NCBI GenBank assembly: GCA_002786025.1 | Contig: NHNW01000092.1 | Coordinates: forward strand, 1-64,000 | Direction: 5' to 3' | Length of the DNA: 64,000 nucleotides | Source: Zasmidium citrigriseum | Lineage: Eukaryota > Ascomycota > Dothideomycetes > Mycosphaerellales > Mycosphaerellaceae | The notes under the pieces: generated by a model | Database searches by the model: none | Told to the model about the DNA's origin: nothing | The model's input: the letters and a program-made list of their open reading frames with translations, nothing else | Translations under genes and position numbers: made by a program | Part shown: piece after piece, positions 1-12,542 of the stretch | Layout of the letters: the number at the start of each line of letters is the position of its first letter | Numbering within the stretch: the stretch's first letter is position 1

Positions 1-113
1 CCTAACCCTAACCCTAACCCTAACCCTAACCCTAACCCTAACCCTAACCCTAACCCTAACCCTAACCCTAACCCTAACCCTAACCCTAACCCTAACCCTA
101 ACCCTAACCCTAA
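1..113. repeat. Telomeric repeat array (CCCTAA)n
   Basis: About 19 uninterrupted CCCTAA units run from base 1, so the left edge of the window is a true chromosome end. The C-rich strand reads inward, meaning TTAGGG runs toward the terminus as expected. TTAGGG is the usual telomere unit of filamentous ascomycetes. The array ends at the CCTAA of 109-113, followed by unique sequence. Confidence 0.98.
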
Positions 114-132
114 GCTTTACGTAGTAAGATTT

Positions 133-170
133 AGTTACGTAAGGTAGAGATATCTCTACCTTACGTAACT
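133..170. repeat. 38-bp perfect palindrome next to the telomere
   Basis: The left arm AGTTACGTAAGGTAGAGAT (133-151) is followed without spacer by its exact reverse complement (152-170). It starts 20 bases after the last telomeric unit. It could be the tip of a fold-back or inverted-repeat junction, a transposon end, or a structural element of the telomere-adjacent DNA. No function is claimed. Confidence 0.9.
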
Positions 171-1114
171 TTCTAGGCTATCGAGAGGCCTTATACTATA
201 AGTCTATTTACTACTTTATAGTAGACGCTTTACGTACTAGTCTATTTCCTATCTAACTAGTTAAAGTATAATATAGTCTTTCTAGCCTATCTATCTAGAC
301 TATACGATTTAATACTATCTCCTAAGCCTATAGATATATCCTTAAAGTAAGAGCGTAGTTAGAGTAGATAAGCTAAAAGAGTCTTCCCTTATCTAATTAA
401 GTATTTAGGCTTATTCCGCTTCTATAGTATAGTAGTAATAACTATAGTTTAACTCCTAGGCCTAGTATATAATATTTTCTTAACTAATACTAGGGAGAAA
501 ATATTATTACTTTTTTTATCTAGGCTAGGGATAGTAGTCTAGAAAACCCTTAGCCCTATCTTTCCTTTTTATTTTAACGTATCTCTTTATCTACTATAAT
601 AGCTATACTTATATTAAGTAGTATTTTTCTTACGTAAGTTAGAGTTAGAGACTTATCTATACTTTATTTTAAGGTTTATATTATTAAAAAGCTACGAATT
701 AAAGTAAGATCGGAGATTTAGCCTAGATAAAACTACGTATAGCGTAGTATTAATATATAGTACTTAAGACCCTTATCTTAAAGAGCTAAATTTTAATAAG
801 AATAAGACTAATATAAATAAAAACTCGGCTAAGGTATTTATATAGTATAGAGTATTTAAATAAAGGTATAAAGTAAGCTAGATAACTAGTTCTATACCTA
901 TATCTAGCTAGGATATAATATATATAAAGTAAGGCTATCCTAACGTAACCTATTAGTACGTTAGCTAAGTTTTAAGTATATTAATCTAAATTTACGAGTA
1001 TCTATATTTATAATACTAGTATAACGTAGCTAAAATATAGGTATAACGTAACTAAAATATAGATACTCGATTATAAAATATAAGTATAGAGTATTAGAAA
1101 TATAGGTAGTAAAG

Positions 1115-1240
1115 TCTAAAATATAGGTACTAGAATCTAAAATATAGGTACTAAAATCTAAAATACGGGTACTAGAATCTAAAATACGGGTACTAGAATC
1201 TAAAATATAGGTACTAGAATCTAAAATACGAGTTTAAAAT
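1115..1240. repeat. 21-bp tandem repeat inside the RIP region
   Basis: About six copies of a 21-base unit start near 1115, 1136, 1157, 1178, 1199 and 1220 (TCTAAAATATAGGTACTAGA plus one A). Copies differ at single positions, such as ATATAGG versus ATACGGG. Looser relatives of the unit lie just upstream, around 1020-1110. Tandem duplication fits the RIP setting. Confidence 0.8.
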
Positions 1241-1504
1241 ACGACCTAACGATAAAATACGTAATTTAAAATATAACCCTATAATAGAACTTACCTACGT
1301 ATAGTATATAAATTACGTAAGGTAGTTTATAAAGTACGACTATATTATAGGGGAGCCTTAATAATAGAGATATTTAGCTTATCTAATAGTAGTTAACTAT
1401 CTTTAAACCTTATAACCTCTATAATAATATTTACTATATTATCTATCTTACTACTACCTACCTAGCTATTTTTTACTTAAAGAAAGATACTACTAACTCT
1501 TAAA

Positions 1505-1551
1505 GTTAGAGTTAGGGTTAGAGTTAGAGTTAGAGTTAGGGTTAGGGTTAT
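1505..1551 (+). repeat. Interstitial telomere-like tract, inverted orientation
   Basis: The tract holds about eight hexamers of GTTAGG or GTTAGA type, mixing TTAGGG and TTAGAG. The G-rich strand is on top, opposite to the terminal array at 1-113, so the two tracts face each other. TTAGGG contains no CpA or TpG, so RIP cannot have produced the TTAGAG variants. Confidence 0.8.
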
Positions 1552-1739
1552 AAGAATAAAGTAAATAATATACTATTCTAAAGCTCTTTAAGCGTAGAAT
1601 CTATCCTTTAGTATATTTAAGCTACTTTATTAATAGATAAGCTTATATAATAAGTCGCTAAATATCTTATAGATAGCTTAGTACTAAGCGACCTACTACT
1701 ATTACTATTTAATAGCTATATCTACTATACTATTAAAGG

Positions 1740-3130
1740 TAATATACTCTACTTCTAAGACTACCTTTATATACTTAATATAGATACTACTCTATATATA
1801 GAGATTATTTAGAGCTATTATAACCCTCTATTTATAGAGTATACTAGTTATAATAAGACCTTCTTACTACTATACTAAAGCTACTACTAGCTAAAGATAT
1901 AAGAAGATATAGATTAATATATTAGTAACTATTATATATATCTATATACTAAATTATTATAGTAGTTAAAATATAGACTTCTCTAGCTACTACCTATACT
2001 TACTTACTACTAGTAATACCTTACTATCGATTTTATTACTAGACTACTAGATAGCTAAGGATTTAATATAATCCTTATAGTAGTTAATAGGCTTACTAAG
2101 ATATAATACTTCGTCTCTATAGTCTACTTAGATAGATAGTCTACTACTACTTTTATTACTTATACTTTTATTAATAATATTTAGAAGCTCTATAGCTTAC
2201 TTAAGTCTATTATATCTAACTATAGTAGCTAGTTTATATCCTCCTTTTAGTACTATATTTACTACTAACTTAGTATCTAGTATAATCTATCGATAGCTTA
2301 CTACCTATAGAGTAATAGTTAGACTAAATACTTTAATTTAGTTATAGAAGCCTACTTATATATATATATTTACTACTAGTAAGATAACTAGGCTAACTAT
2401 CTTATAATAGCTAAGTTCGCTACTAATAACGCTACCTCTAAAACTACTTAAGTATTACTATTCCTTACTACTTATAGCTTTTACTTATACTTTAGCTTTA
2501 AACCTACTACTACTACTATTAACTCCTTAATTATTAATAACGATACTAAGTAATTAGTAAAGTAACTATAGGAAATAGAAAAGTATTTATCTAAGTAAAT
2601 AAGATATATATAAGTATATATAGAAGAGATAGTAAATACCTACTAATAACCTACTCTAGCTTATACTAATAGTAATATAGTCTTCTTATTACTTAATAGG
2701 CTCGTAACTTAATAGCTAAGCCTTAAACTTAAGAACTACTACGCTAGACTATTTAAAGTTATATAGAAGGTATCGCTTTATACCTATCGCTTTAAACTAC
2801 TACTATTAATAGATATCTATAATATCTTCTATATTAGCTTACTTATACTAGTACTATATAATTCTCTACCTAGATAGAGTAATAATCTACTACTACTAGT
2901 CGCTATTAATAGTAAAGAGGAGTAGGAATAGTATATCTACGCTATTATTAACTTATAGCTTAATAAGCGAAGAAAACGATTTAAGTATAAGGTTTACTAG
3001 CTTAGTTATAATATTAAAGAAGTAATATAGGAACTAGTAGATAATATTATATACGCTAGTAGCGCTATTACTACTTTCTACTACTAGTACCTATCTAAAC
3101 TAGTACTTAAGAGGTACTAACTTATACTAC
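1740..3130 (+). mobile_element. RIP-inactivated Ty3/gypsy chromovirus pol remnant
   Basis: Despite having no ATG and many TAG/TAA stops, one forward frame still reads as a gypsy integrase. The zinc-finger region lies near 1837-1990. The DDE core begins near 2029 with the D-F-I-T-R-L-P/L-D-S type motif, followed by I-L-I-V-V-N-R-L-T-K and S-I-I-S-N. A C-terminal chromodomain-like segment lies near 2911-3110. All three share the same codon phase, so no net indel separates them. The damage is of the kind RIP makes: Gln, Trp and Arg codons turned to stops, His and Cys to Tyr, Asp to Asn. Reverse transcriptase, RNase H and LTRs were not identified. The family call rests on motif memory, not alignment. 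Confidence 0.75.
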
Positions 3131-5960
3131 TAGCTCTTATTAATACTACTAAAGTCTTATAGTTAGTTAGTATTACTACTATACTAAGGATAATACTTAT
3201 AAAGAGAGGGTATACTATTATAATTTTATCTAGCTAACTATAGAAAGCCTAAGGTATTAGTTATATAACTAGAGTTATATAACTAAGATTATATAATATA
3301 GCTATATTTATATATATTAATTTCCTTCTATCTTATCTTATAGAGACTTCCTTTCTTATACTTTATTAATATTAGATAGCCTATTAATTAATATCTTAAT
3401 ATAAAGATACTTTAGAAACTATTAAGTAATTTAAATAGCTAAGCTAAATAACTCGCTATTACTTATACTAAAGATACTAATATAGATATAAATAACTTTA
3501 CTAATAGCTTTACTTATAGTAACTATAGTAAGCTTATAGTTAATAATTACTAGCTTAAAGCTAATAATAAGACTTTCTAATTTAATATATAGAGTCTAAA
3601 AGCTAACCTTATATAGAAGAATATTAAGATTTAGCGTCTATAAGTATAAGTCTAGCTTCTTAAAAAGTAACTTTAGAAAGTAAGAGATAATAAGATTAAT
3701 ACTTTAAAAAATACTATTATAGGCCTACTTACTAATATAAGAGTAGTAGTACTATTAATACTACTACTAAGCCTATTACTACTTCCTTAGATACTTTTAC
3801 TAGTATTAAAGATATTTTCGAATCTATTATATTTTTAGATACCTTTATAAATACCTTCTTTAATACTATTAGATCTACTAGTACTAGTACTATCTATTAA
3901 TTTTCTTATACTTCTTATACCTACTAAGAAGTAAGAGCTTATCTATAAGAATATCTACTTCTATTATAAATAGCCTAGTTACTATAGTTATAATACCTAC
4001 TATCTAAATAATACTTAGAGATTATAAGTAAAGTATTTAGTATTAATACTATCCTCTTTACTAGTTCCTTAGACTTCTACTCTAGTACTAAACCTACTAA
4101 ACTTACTATTACTTTAGTAGCTACTAAAGATAAGTAGTAATAAGTAGCTAAAGATTATATAACTTAAATAAGAGTTTAAAGAGAAGAATAGCTATCTATA
4201 AGAAGTAGTAGTAATATATATAGAAACTAGCTAATAACTATACTAATATTAATAATAAGAACTTACTCTTTCCTTTACTTAAGTTAAGTATATACTACTT
4301 TCTATACTTTCTACTTTACTTACTTTACTAGTACTAATAGTATTAATAGATTAGTATACTTTTATCTCTTAATTAGTACTACTTTATATTACTCTATACT
4401 ACTACTAGTTATACTATCTACTATTAGAAAAGTATTAAAAGTTAAAAGAGTTTCTTAGCCTATAATTAGCTAATACTAGAAATACTACTAAATAATAATT
4501 TAAGCTTAAGAAATAATAATTATAAATACTTTAGCTATAGCTAATTAAAGTATAAGAAACTACTACTAGTTTTAAGCTAGCTTATACTTATATACTTACC
4601 TACCTACTCTATTTCCTAGATTTAAGTATTTTTATATAGATTAAGAGATACTTACGCTAGTATATATACTATTTATAGCTCCTTTAGAATATACTATAAG
4701 AATATAGTATCTTAGAAAGAAAGGTATATATTATAAAGTAACCTAGCTAGTTATATAACTTTTATTAATAAGAGTCTTAGTATATTTATATTTAAACGCG
4801 CTTCTTTAGCTAGTCTTCCTTCCTTTATCTTACTATATTAATACTAAAGTAATTATATACTTTTACTTAAGCGCTTTATAATAGAATCTTTTCTTATAAA
4901 TACTTTATAAACTAATATATCTATAAAAGATATTAGTATAGCTTTCTTACTTAATATAAGCCTTTATATTATATACTTACTAGAGTATTCTATATATATA
5001 CTTAGTTTTAAAAGTAAGATTTATAGTATAGTAGAATAAGAATACTTATAATTTTTATAGTTAGTATAAATAAGTAAACTATTATTACTATATTTATAAA
5101 TAGGAAAATCTATTAGCTTTAAGTATATAGAAGTATATTCTATTATATAAATATAATATAGTAAAAGTATAAAGTAAAGTAAGGAAATTCCTATTAATTA
5201 AAAAAGAAGCTATAAAATCTAATTAGGCTATAGACTTCTTAATATTAAGCTAATTTTAACTTAAAAGCTTATATAAATATTAAGATTAAAATAATAATTA
5301 ATTAAAATATTATTTTAAGTAAGGAACTAATCTACTAACTTTAAAAGAACTTTTAAAAGCTTAAAAGTAGCTAGTATATATTAGGAAATAATAAAAACTA
5401 GCTAATTAATCTAGTATAATAACCTTTAAGTAGCTCTTTAGTATAATATTATAGTAACTCTAAGCTACTTAGTTTCTATAATATATAGTATAGTAAAGAG
5501 TATTATATAGCTAGTATTAGTAGAATAACTAAAGGCTTATTCTATAAGTAGAAGTACTAGTTAAAGTATAAATCTAAAAAATATTCTTTAAAAAAGTAGA
5601 GTTTACTAGAAAGTAGTTATAAAAGTATATAAGAAAAGAAGAGAACTTAGTAATTAGAAACTATAGTATCCTTAATATAGCTTCTATAAGCTAACTTATA
5701 TAATAAATCCTACTCTAGTAAGTAAAAGAAGAAAGAAATATAGTATAAAAAGCCTATAAAAGCTAGGATTTCGACTAGCTATAAGTAGTTTTAATAGGCG
5801 CTTTTAATTCTTCTTAGATACCTTCGAGTCTACGCCTTCGAGTTATATAATATAATATACCTCTACTAAAAGCTATCGCGTAAATTTAATATCTATACCT
5901 CGAGCGTACCTCTCCTTATCTCTTCTAACGGGCGCGATCTAGGTTAAGAAGGCGGCTATC

Positions 5961-6978
5961 CAAGTAGTCGCGTACGGATACAACTTCAAGATCTCGTCTT
6001 CGACGCTAACGCTGTTTCCGTAACGATGCGACACTCGTAACGACCGCGACAAAGTCCCAAGCACGACCGCAAATTATTGAAATCTGCTAAGCGACCGATT
6101 TGACGGTCAAACACGACCAGTTGCCTCGAGAAGCGGATGAAGGAAGCGCGCGCTCGGGCGCTGGACTGCACGCAACGCAGGCGACGCTCTTTCAGCGGCG
6201 CGAATGTTTCTTCGTATGAGTCGACTCCTCAAGAGTCCCACGTCCATGACAACCAGCGTCGCAAGCTCATTCCGGTGGATACGAAACAGCGATATCCATC
6301 TTGATCTCCTACGCACCTTCACCGCTTGCCGCGACAGACCAGCACTACTCTCATGTCCAGCGTCCACATGATCCAACTCGTCGTAGATGAGCCGGGCTTG
6401 ACCAATCCGCAGACATGGGACGGCGAGATTCCTTCATCTCGTCGCCTTCGTAATTTGATGATGGCCGCAAATGCGATCTCTCGGTCGCACGAGCTTCATC
6501 CACAAGGACCGCAACCGTCGCATGAAAAGACAGCTCCAGCTCCGCGGCAGAAGCTGCAAAGGCCTCCGAATCCATCGCAAGCATCTCCACATCTGTCCGA
6601 CACAGGCGTGGCTCTCCGCTTCACTTCGCCTCCAAGATCCCATACTGGAGCGACGGGTGGCATCAAGCCTCAAGGTCAAGCTTTTGGGAGGCCGGCAGAT
6701 AGGCTTCGTGCATGCAGGATTCGGAGGATCGGCGCCAGCTGCGTGGTCTATACAGACCTTCGTAAAGAAGCTTCCCTTTTCAGAAGGTCAGCGCGGCCGC
6801 GGCGAGAAGGAAGGATCGATCATGCATGCGACATTCTCCCGATCTTGTCAGAGAGCGGCGGCGTCTGCGGTCATGCGTGCGCCTCATCTTGAACATAACA
6901 TGTCCGCTCACGACTTTCAACGAGCTGCTCAATGCTCCCTGCTTGGCTGGCGACGCTTTCGACACCTTCAGAACAACG
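5961..6978. other. Non-RIP gene-free interval up to the first gene
   Basis: CpA and TpG return immediately at 5961 and base composition becomes normal. Several overlapping frames are open on both strands, but none has a recognisable domain or convincing splice structure. I read the interval as upstream DNA of the carboxylesterase. A degenerate gene cannot be excluded. Confidence 0.5.
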
Positions 6979-8713
<1,735 letters not shown>

Positions 8714-8898
8714 CTGAAGAACGAGTCATTAGTAATAGAACTATGCAGATGCTTCGCAAACCAAATCCTTCACAGTCTTCCCCGCTCTCCCTCAGCCAGC
8801 GTCTTTCCCTTCAACCGCGGGATGAGAGCACAGAGCGGCCTCCCGATTCTTGAACGAGAGCACCTGCGATCATACAGCCAGGACGCAAAGAGATCCCA

Positions 8899-10601
8899 AT
8901 GTTCACATGCTTTCCACAAGATCCTATCAAATGCGAGTCCCCGACGAAGACCCTGCGCCGGGCATGGCATACCAAGTCGCATAGTGGATGCTTGACATGC
9001 AAGTGAGTGCTGGCACAGGATGCACTTCTTCCAATGCTTGTCGATTGGCTTATGGTATGGACAGACAACGCCACATTCGGTGTGACCAAACGCTGCCAGT
9101 ATGCCTCCGTTGCCAAAAGGGCAAGCGTCACTGCACTCCTGCAGAGCCAGCATCCCGTCCTTTGACGTTCCGTGGGTTCGCGAACTCCGCACCGCAGCAG
9201 GATCCCGTCCCTGCCATCCCTCGCTCTCTGCCAAGTCAGCCGGCTGGCAGTAGCTCGGATGACTTGTCTGGCCATGCGTTGAGCTTCTTCTACCGATGTA
9301 CCTTGCCCGTGCTGGAACGTTGCCAGCCGTCGCCGTTGTGGAACTGCCTCGTCAGCCAGCTCATGAACTCATCAGCTCTGCGGAACGTCTCAATTGCCGT
9401 TGGTCATCAACACCGTCTTCTGGATGATCATGACTCGTCTCCGGGCCTTTCCAGCAATGGCGCTGCATTTCGCAAGACAGCCATCAGAGCCATTCGTGAG
9501 TCCATGAACAATGGTAATGACATTTTTCGAGCGCTCGCATGCCTGTTGCTAGGCCTTCTGGAGTCCCTGCGAAGCTGTGCCGACGAAGCATTGGTTCATC
9601 TCAGCCATGGCTTGCGAATCGCTCGGCAGTCACGAATCGACAATTCCTTTCAAGAGAATACTCCAGAGTTCCAGAAGATCGTAGCGTTGCTGAAGTACCA
9701 TTCCGTCGGCGGTCTATGCTTCGACTACCTCGCACAGATGTCGAACTCCACACATCTCGATCTGTTCCGTGAGGATATCGACGACCACTGCGACACAGAT
9801 CCACTCTCTTCGGCATACGAACTTTGTGCCGACACTCTTCGCCTCTTGAATATCAAGATGTTGGCAACATACCAGCAAGCCGTGAGATTGCCACAGCGAA
9901 CAGCTCCCACTCTCGCAGACCTCGAGCAACTTCTGGAGCGGTTGAAGTTGCGACGAAAGGAGGCAGAAAGACATATTGAGCTGCGCAAAGATTCAACCGC
10001 GGCAGGGGCTGAAAGTGCCGTGCTTGACCTCGCTTTGTCTCTGTGTCTTGTCTCCGGATTGCATCAAGATGCGACGTGGACGGGCTCAGAGATGAGCTAT
10101 GATGCCGAGATGTCGAGATTCCGTCGCATTGTGGAGCTACAGGAGTCGGCTCTAACGAAGATCCATCTCCTCACAGACACCTTCTCCGTCGGTCTGGGCA
10201 CCATACCATGCCTCTTCATGGTGGCCATGCGATGTCGACATCCTGTGCTCCGCCGCAAAGCATTGCAGCTTCTTGAGCAGTGTCCGCAACGAGAGGGATC
10301 CTGGCAGGCAAAAGAATGCCGAGACGTGGGTGCTACAATAATGAACTTCGAAGAGAGCAGAGCGGGCTTGAATGTCTGTCCATTCGAACAGAGAAGCCGA
10401 GCGTATTGGGCTGAGCGTATTGGAAAGTCATGCCGTGTCTGTCACTACAAGTTGGATGCAGACTTCAGCATCACGAGACGCATACGTCTGTTTTACCCAA
10501 GAGCGCTTGTGTCGTCTGGATTCGCTTACAGCGATGAGTTCGCTACTGACTATGGGAGTGTCGTGGGAAACAGACCGCTTGTTGCAGAAGCTTTTTCATA
10601 A
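8899..10601 (+). CDS. Zn2Cys6 fungal transcription factor
   Basis: Two exons, join(8899..9002, 9065..10601), give 546 aa. The zinc cluster is split by the intron and complete after splicing: Cys31-x2-Cys34-x6-Cys41-x6-Cys48-x2-Cys51-x6-Cys58, with basic residues between. An in-frame stop lies upstream, so 8899 is the first possible Met. The remaining 480 residues are helical and look like the fungal-specific regulatory region. It should act as a nuclear DNA-binding regulator; the targets are unknown. It is one of several regulators clustered between 9 and 19 kb. Confidence 0.88.
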
Positions 10602-10645
10602 TTCAAATGATCTGCGGTGTCAATGAAGGCCAGATCACTTCCAGC

Positions 10646-12190
10646 TTAGATTCTGACCAGCCGGGACTCCATGGAAAGAGCCGGAGCTGTGTTCGCATAC
10701 AATCTTGGGTTCGGAGGTACAACGCAGAAACGACCTTTATCAAAGTCGCATGCATGAAGTGGCCCGGCTGGTAGTCCTCTGCTCCCTAGTGACAGCCATG
10801 CGTGAGCGTATGCAGTGAACAATGTCCACAGCAGGCATCGCAAGCCGCTGAACCTTTCCCAATGTGATATGAGATCGTGATTCTGGCTTTTGAGTGTAGA
10901 TGAAAGTCGTGTCAGGAGCAACATAGTCGTGTTGATGATGTAGTCGCTGCGAGCTGAGGTGGCATCTGCTGGCAGTGTCCAGACTGAGAGCTGAGCCGTC
11001 AGAAGTAGACAGTACGCCATAGATAGAGGGTGTATGTGCCGATGTACGTCTGCAGTGAGGGTACATAGATCGTGGGCCACCGTGTAGAACAGACCCAACT
11101 GCGATCCAGTTTCATCCTCCAGCTTGACCACCATCTGGTCGTAGATGAAAAGTCGCTGGAAAACATCGAACAGTGCTCCAGCACCAATCTGGGCACATAT
11201 GTTCGAGGGAACCAGATCCAAGCATTGCATTGCGAGTATGTTCGCTTCATTGGTGTCCAGCTCAGAGCGGGCCTCCAGAAGATGATCGTACTTGCACGCT
11301 GGATGAAGGCTCCGGGACAGCGGCGGAGGGCTGCTGTTGCACTGCGAGTACCGAAGCGCCAAAGTGATCAGCATGGACCAGTGTGATGCTGGCAGGCTTG
11401 AGATGAAATCGTCGTTCACCAAGCGATGCAAGGCCGAACCATGGATCCTTCCTTCTGCAGCATCCTCTTTGTCAACTGCAAACCGCAGCTGAAAGGCGAT
11501 GCACAGTACGGTTCCTTGCATCTCAGGTGCATGAGTCTGTCCAGACAATGATTCCCGCAGAGTCCGAACAGCAAGCACACGATGCTGCTGAAATCCTCGA
11601 CGTCGAGCTTTGGATGCTGGATGATTGCAAAGAGGTGCGGCAACAACGACTGCAGCCAATCCGTGATAGAAAGCGGCACTGACCATGGCAAGGTTCCAGA
11701 ATCCATCCCACACAGTGGAGAAGAAGCCATCGATGGAGTGAGACTTCGTGGGCTGAGTTGAGGTAACAAAGGTGTACCATGTGAGGATTTGTTGCGTTGT
11801 GACGGCATTTTGGACCGATGCAAGAGAATCAAAAGGGTCGAACCCGTCCACCTGCTGGCAGAAAGCTGGACTTGCTGCGGCCGGCGAATGTAGTGGTCGA
11901 TCCGAATGTGATGCAGCCTGATCGTGCTTTGTGCTGCTGCTCTGGTCCTTGAACCTGATCTTCATAATTGTCGGGCGAACGTTCGACGCAGCACAACCTC
12001 GCAGAACATCCTGAGCGTCCAATTTGGTCTGGCGGGTTTGCACATGATGCCTCAACAATCTCCTCTTGCCGGCATCGGTGTGGCCCCGAGGTCCGCTGCA
12101 TGCAACGAACAAGAGCCTTCCAGTCTCGACATGTTGTGGTTCTGTTCTTGCGCTGCCAGCAGGGAGCAGCCGCCGATGTCTGTTGTTCAT
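10646..12190 (-). CDS. Fungal transcription-factor-like protein, no zinc cluster seen
   Basis: A single reading frame of 514 aa. The N-terminal segment (LLFVACSGPRGHTDAGKRRL, then RHHVQTRQ) matches the short basic FV..GP...R..RHHV signature of fungal regulators that carry a fungal-specific regulatory domain but often lack a binuclear zinc cluster. The middle and C-terminal parts are helical and rich in Leu, Cys and Trp, as in that domain. It converges tail to tail with the Zn2Cys6 gene upstream, with only 44 bases between the stops. The start Met is the first in frame. The family call is moderate; the target pathway is unknown. Confidence 0.7.
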   Translation of the reverse strand: MNNRHRRLLPAGSARTEPQHVETGRLLFVACSGPRGHTDAGKRRLLRHHVQTRQTKLDAQDVLRGCAASNVRPTIMKIRFKDQSSSTKHDQAASHSDRPLHSPAAASPAFCQQVDGFDPFDSLASVQNAVTTQQILTWYTFVTSTQPTKSHSIDGFFSTVWDGFWNLAMVSAAFYHGLAAVVVAAPLCNHPASKARRRGFQQHRVLAVRTLRESLSGQTHAPEMQGTVLCIAFQLRFAVDKEDAAEGRIHGSALHRLVNDDFISSLPASHWSMLITLALRYSQCNSSPPPLSRSLHPACKYDHLLEARSELDTNEANILAMQCLDLVPSNICAQIGAGALFDVFQRLFIYDQMVVKLEDETGSQLGLFYTVAHDLCTLTADVHRHIHPLSMAYCLLLTAQLSVWTLPADATSARSDYIINTTMLLLTRLSSTLKSQNHDLISHWERFSGLRCLLWTLFTAYAHAWLSLGSRGLPAGPLHACDFDKGRFCVVPPNPRLYANTAPALSMESRLVRI

Positions 12191-12542
12191 CCTGCGACCG
12201 GGCTTTTCAACGACCAGTGTGCTGGCAGGTGAAGCGGCTTCCCCGACTGGCTGCGTTGATGCATTTTTCTGCTACTGGCGTTCGGAATTATGAGACAAAA
12301 AGATGGGAAGGCGCAGTGGAGGAAGGTTGTGATGCGTTCAGCCGCGACTGAATTTCGGCGATTGCAACTGCCGCCGATGCCAATTCCGGCTAGCGTTACG
12401 CAGCCTCGTCTCTGCGTCTCGAATGTTGTACACATCACCAGCCGGAAGATTGAATGTTATCCAGTTGCAGATGATTTATACAGTCGCCTTGTTCGATGCA
12501 AGCTATCTTCCACTGCTCGGCAAGCTTGATTGCAAGTCTCAC
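12191..12542. other. Intergenic, between two minus-strand genes
   Basis: This is the upstream region of the 10646-12190 gene and the 3' flank of the next gene. I see no RNA gene, repeat or further coding segment in it. Confidence 0.5.

Larger units (their letters stand above)
114..5960. other. RIP-saturated, gene-free subtelomeric DNA
   Basis: The stretch is AT-rich and composed almost entirely of TA-type words. Reading it line by line I found no CpA and no TpG dinucleotide, while CpG (acg, tcg, gcg) is still present. That is the end state of repeat-induced point mutation, which converts CpA to TpA on both strands. It also removes every ATG, so no open reading frame can start here. Recognisable contents are a palindrome (133-170), a tandem array (1115-1240), an interstitial telomere-like tract (1505-1551) and a gypsy pol relic (about 1740-3130). 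In the rest, especially 3240-5960, I recognise nothing. Confidence 0.93.

Noticed and set aside
3900..4050. Possible RIP-mutated CCHC zinc knuckle of a gag gene
   Set aside because: Cys-to-Tyr substitutions can be imagined, but the spacing after the His is one residue too long, so it is not supported.
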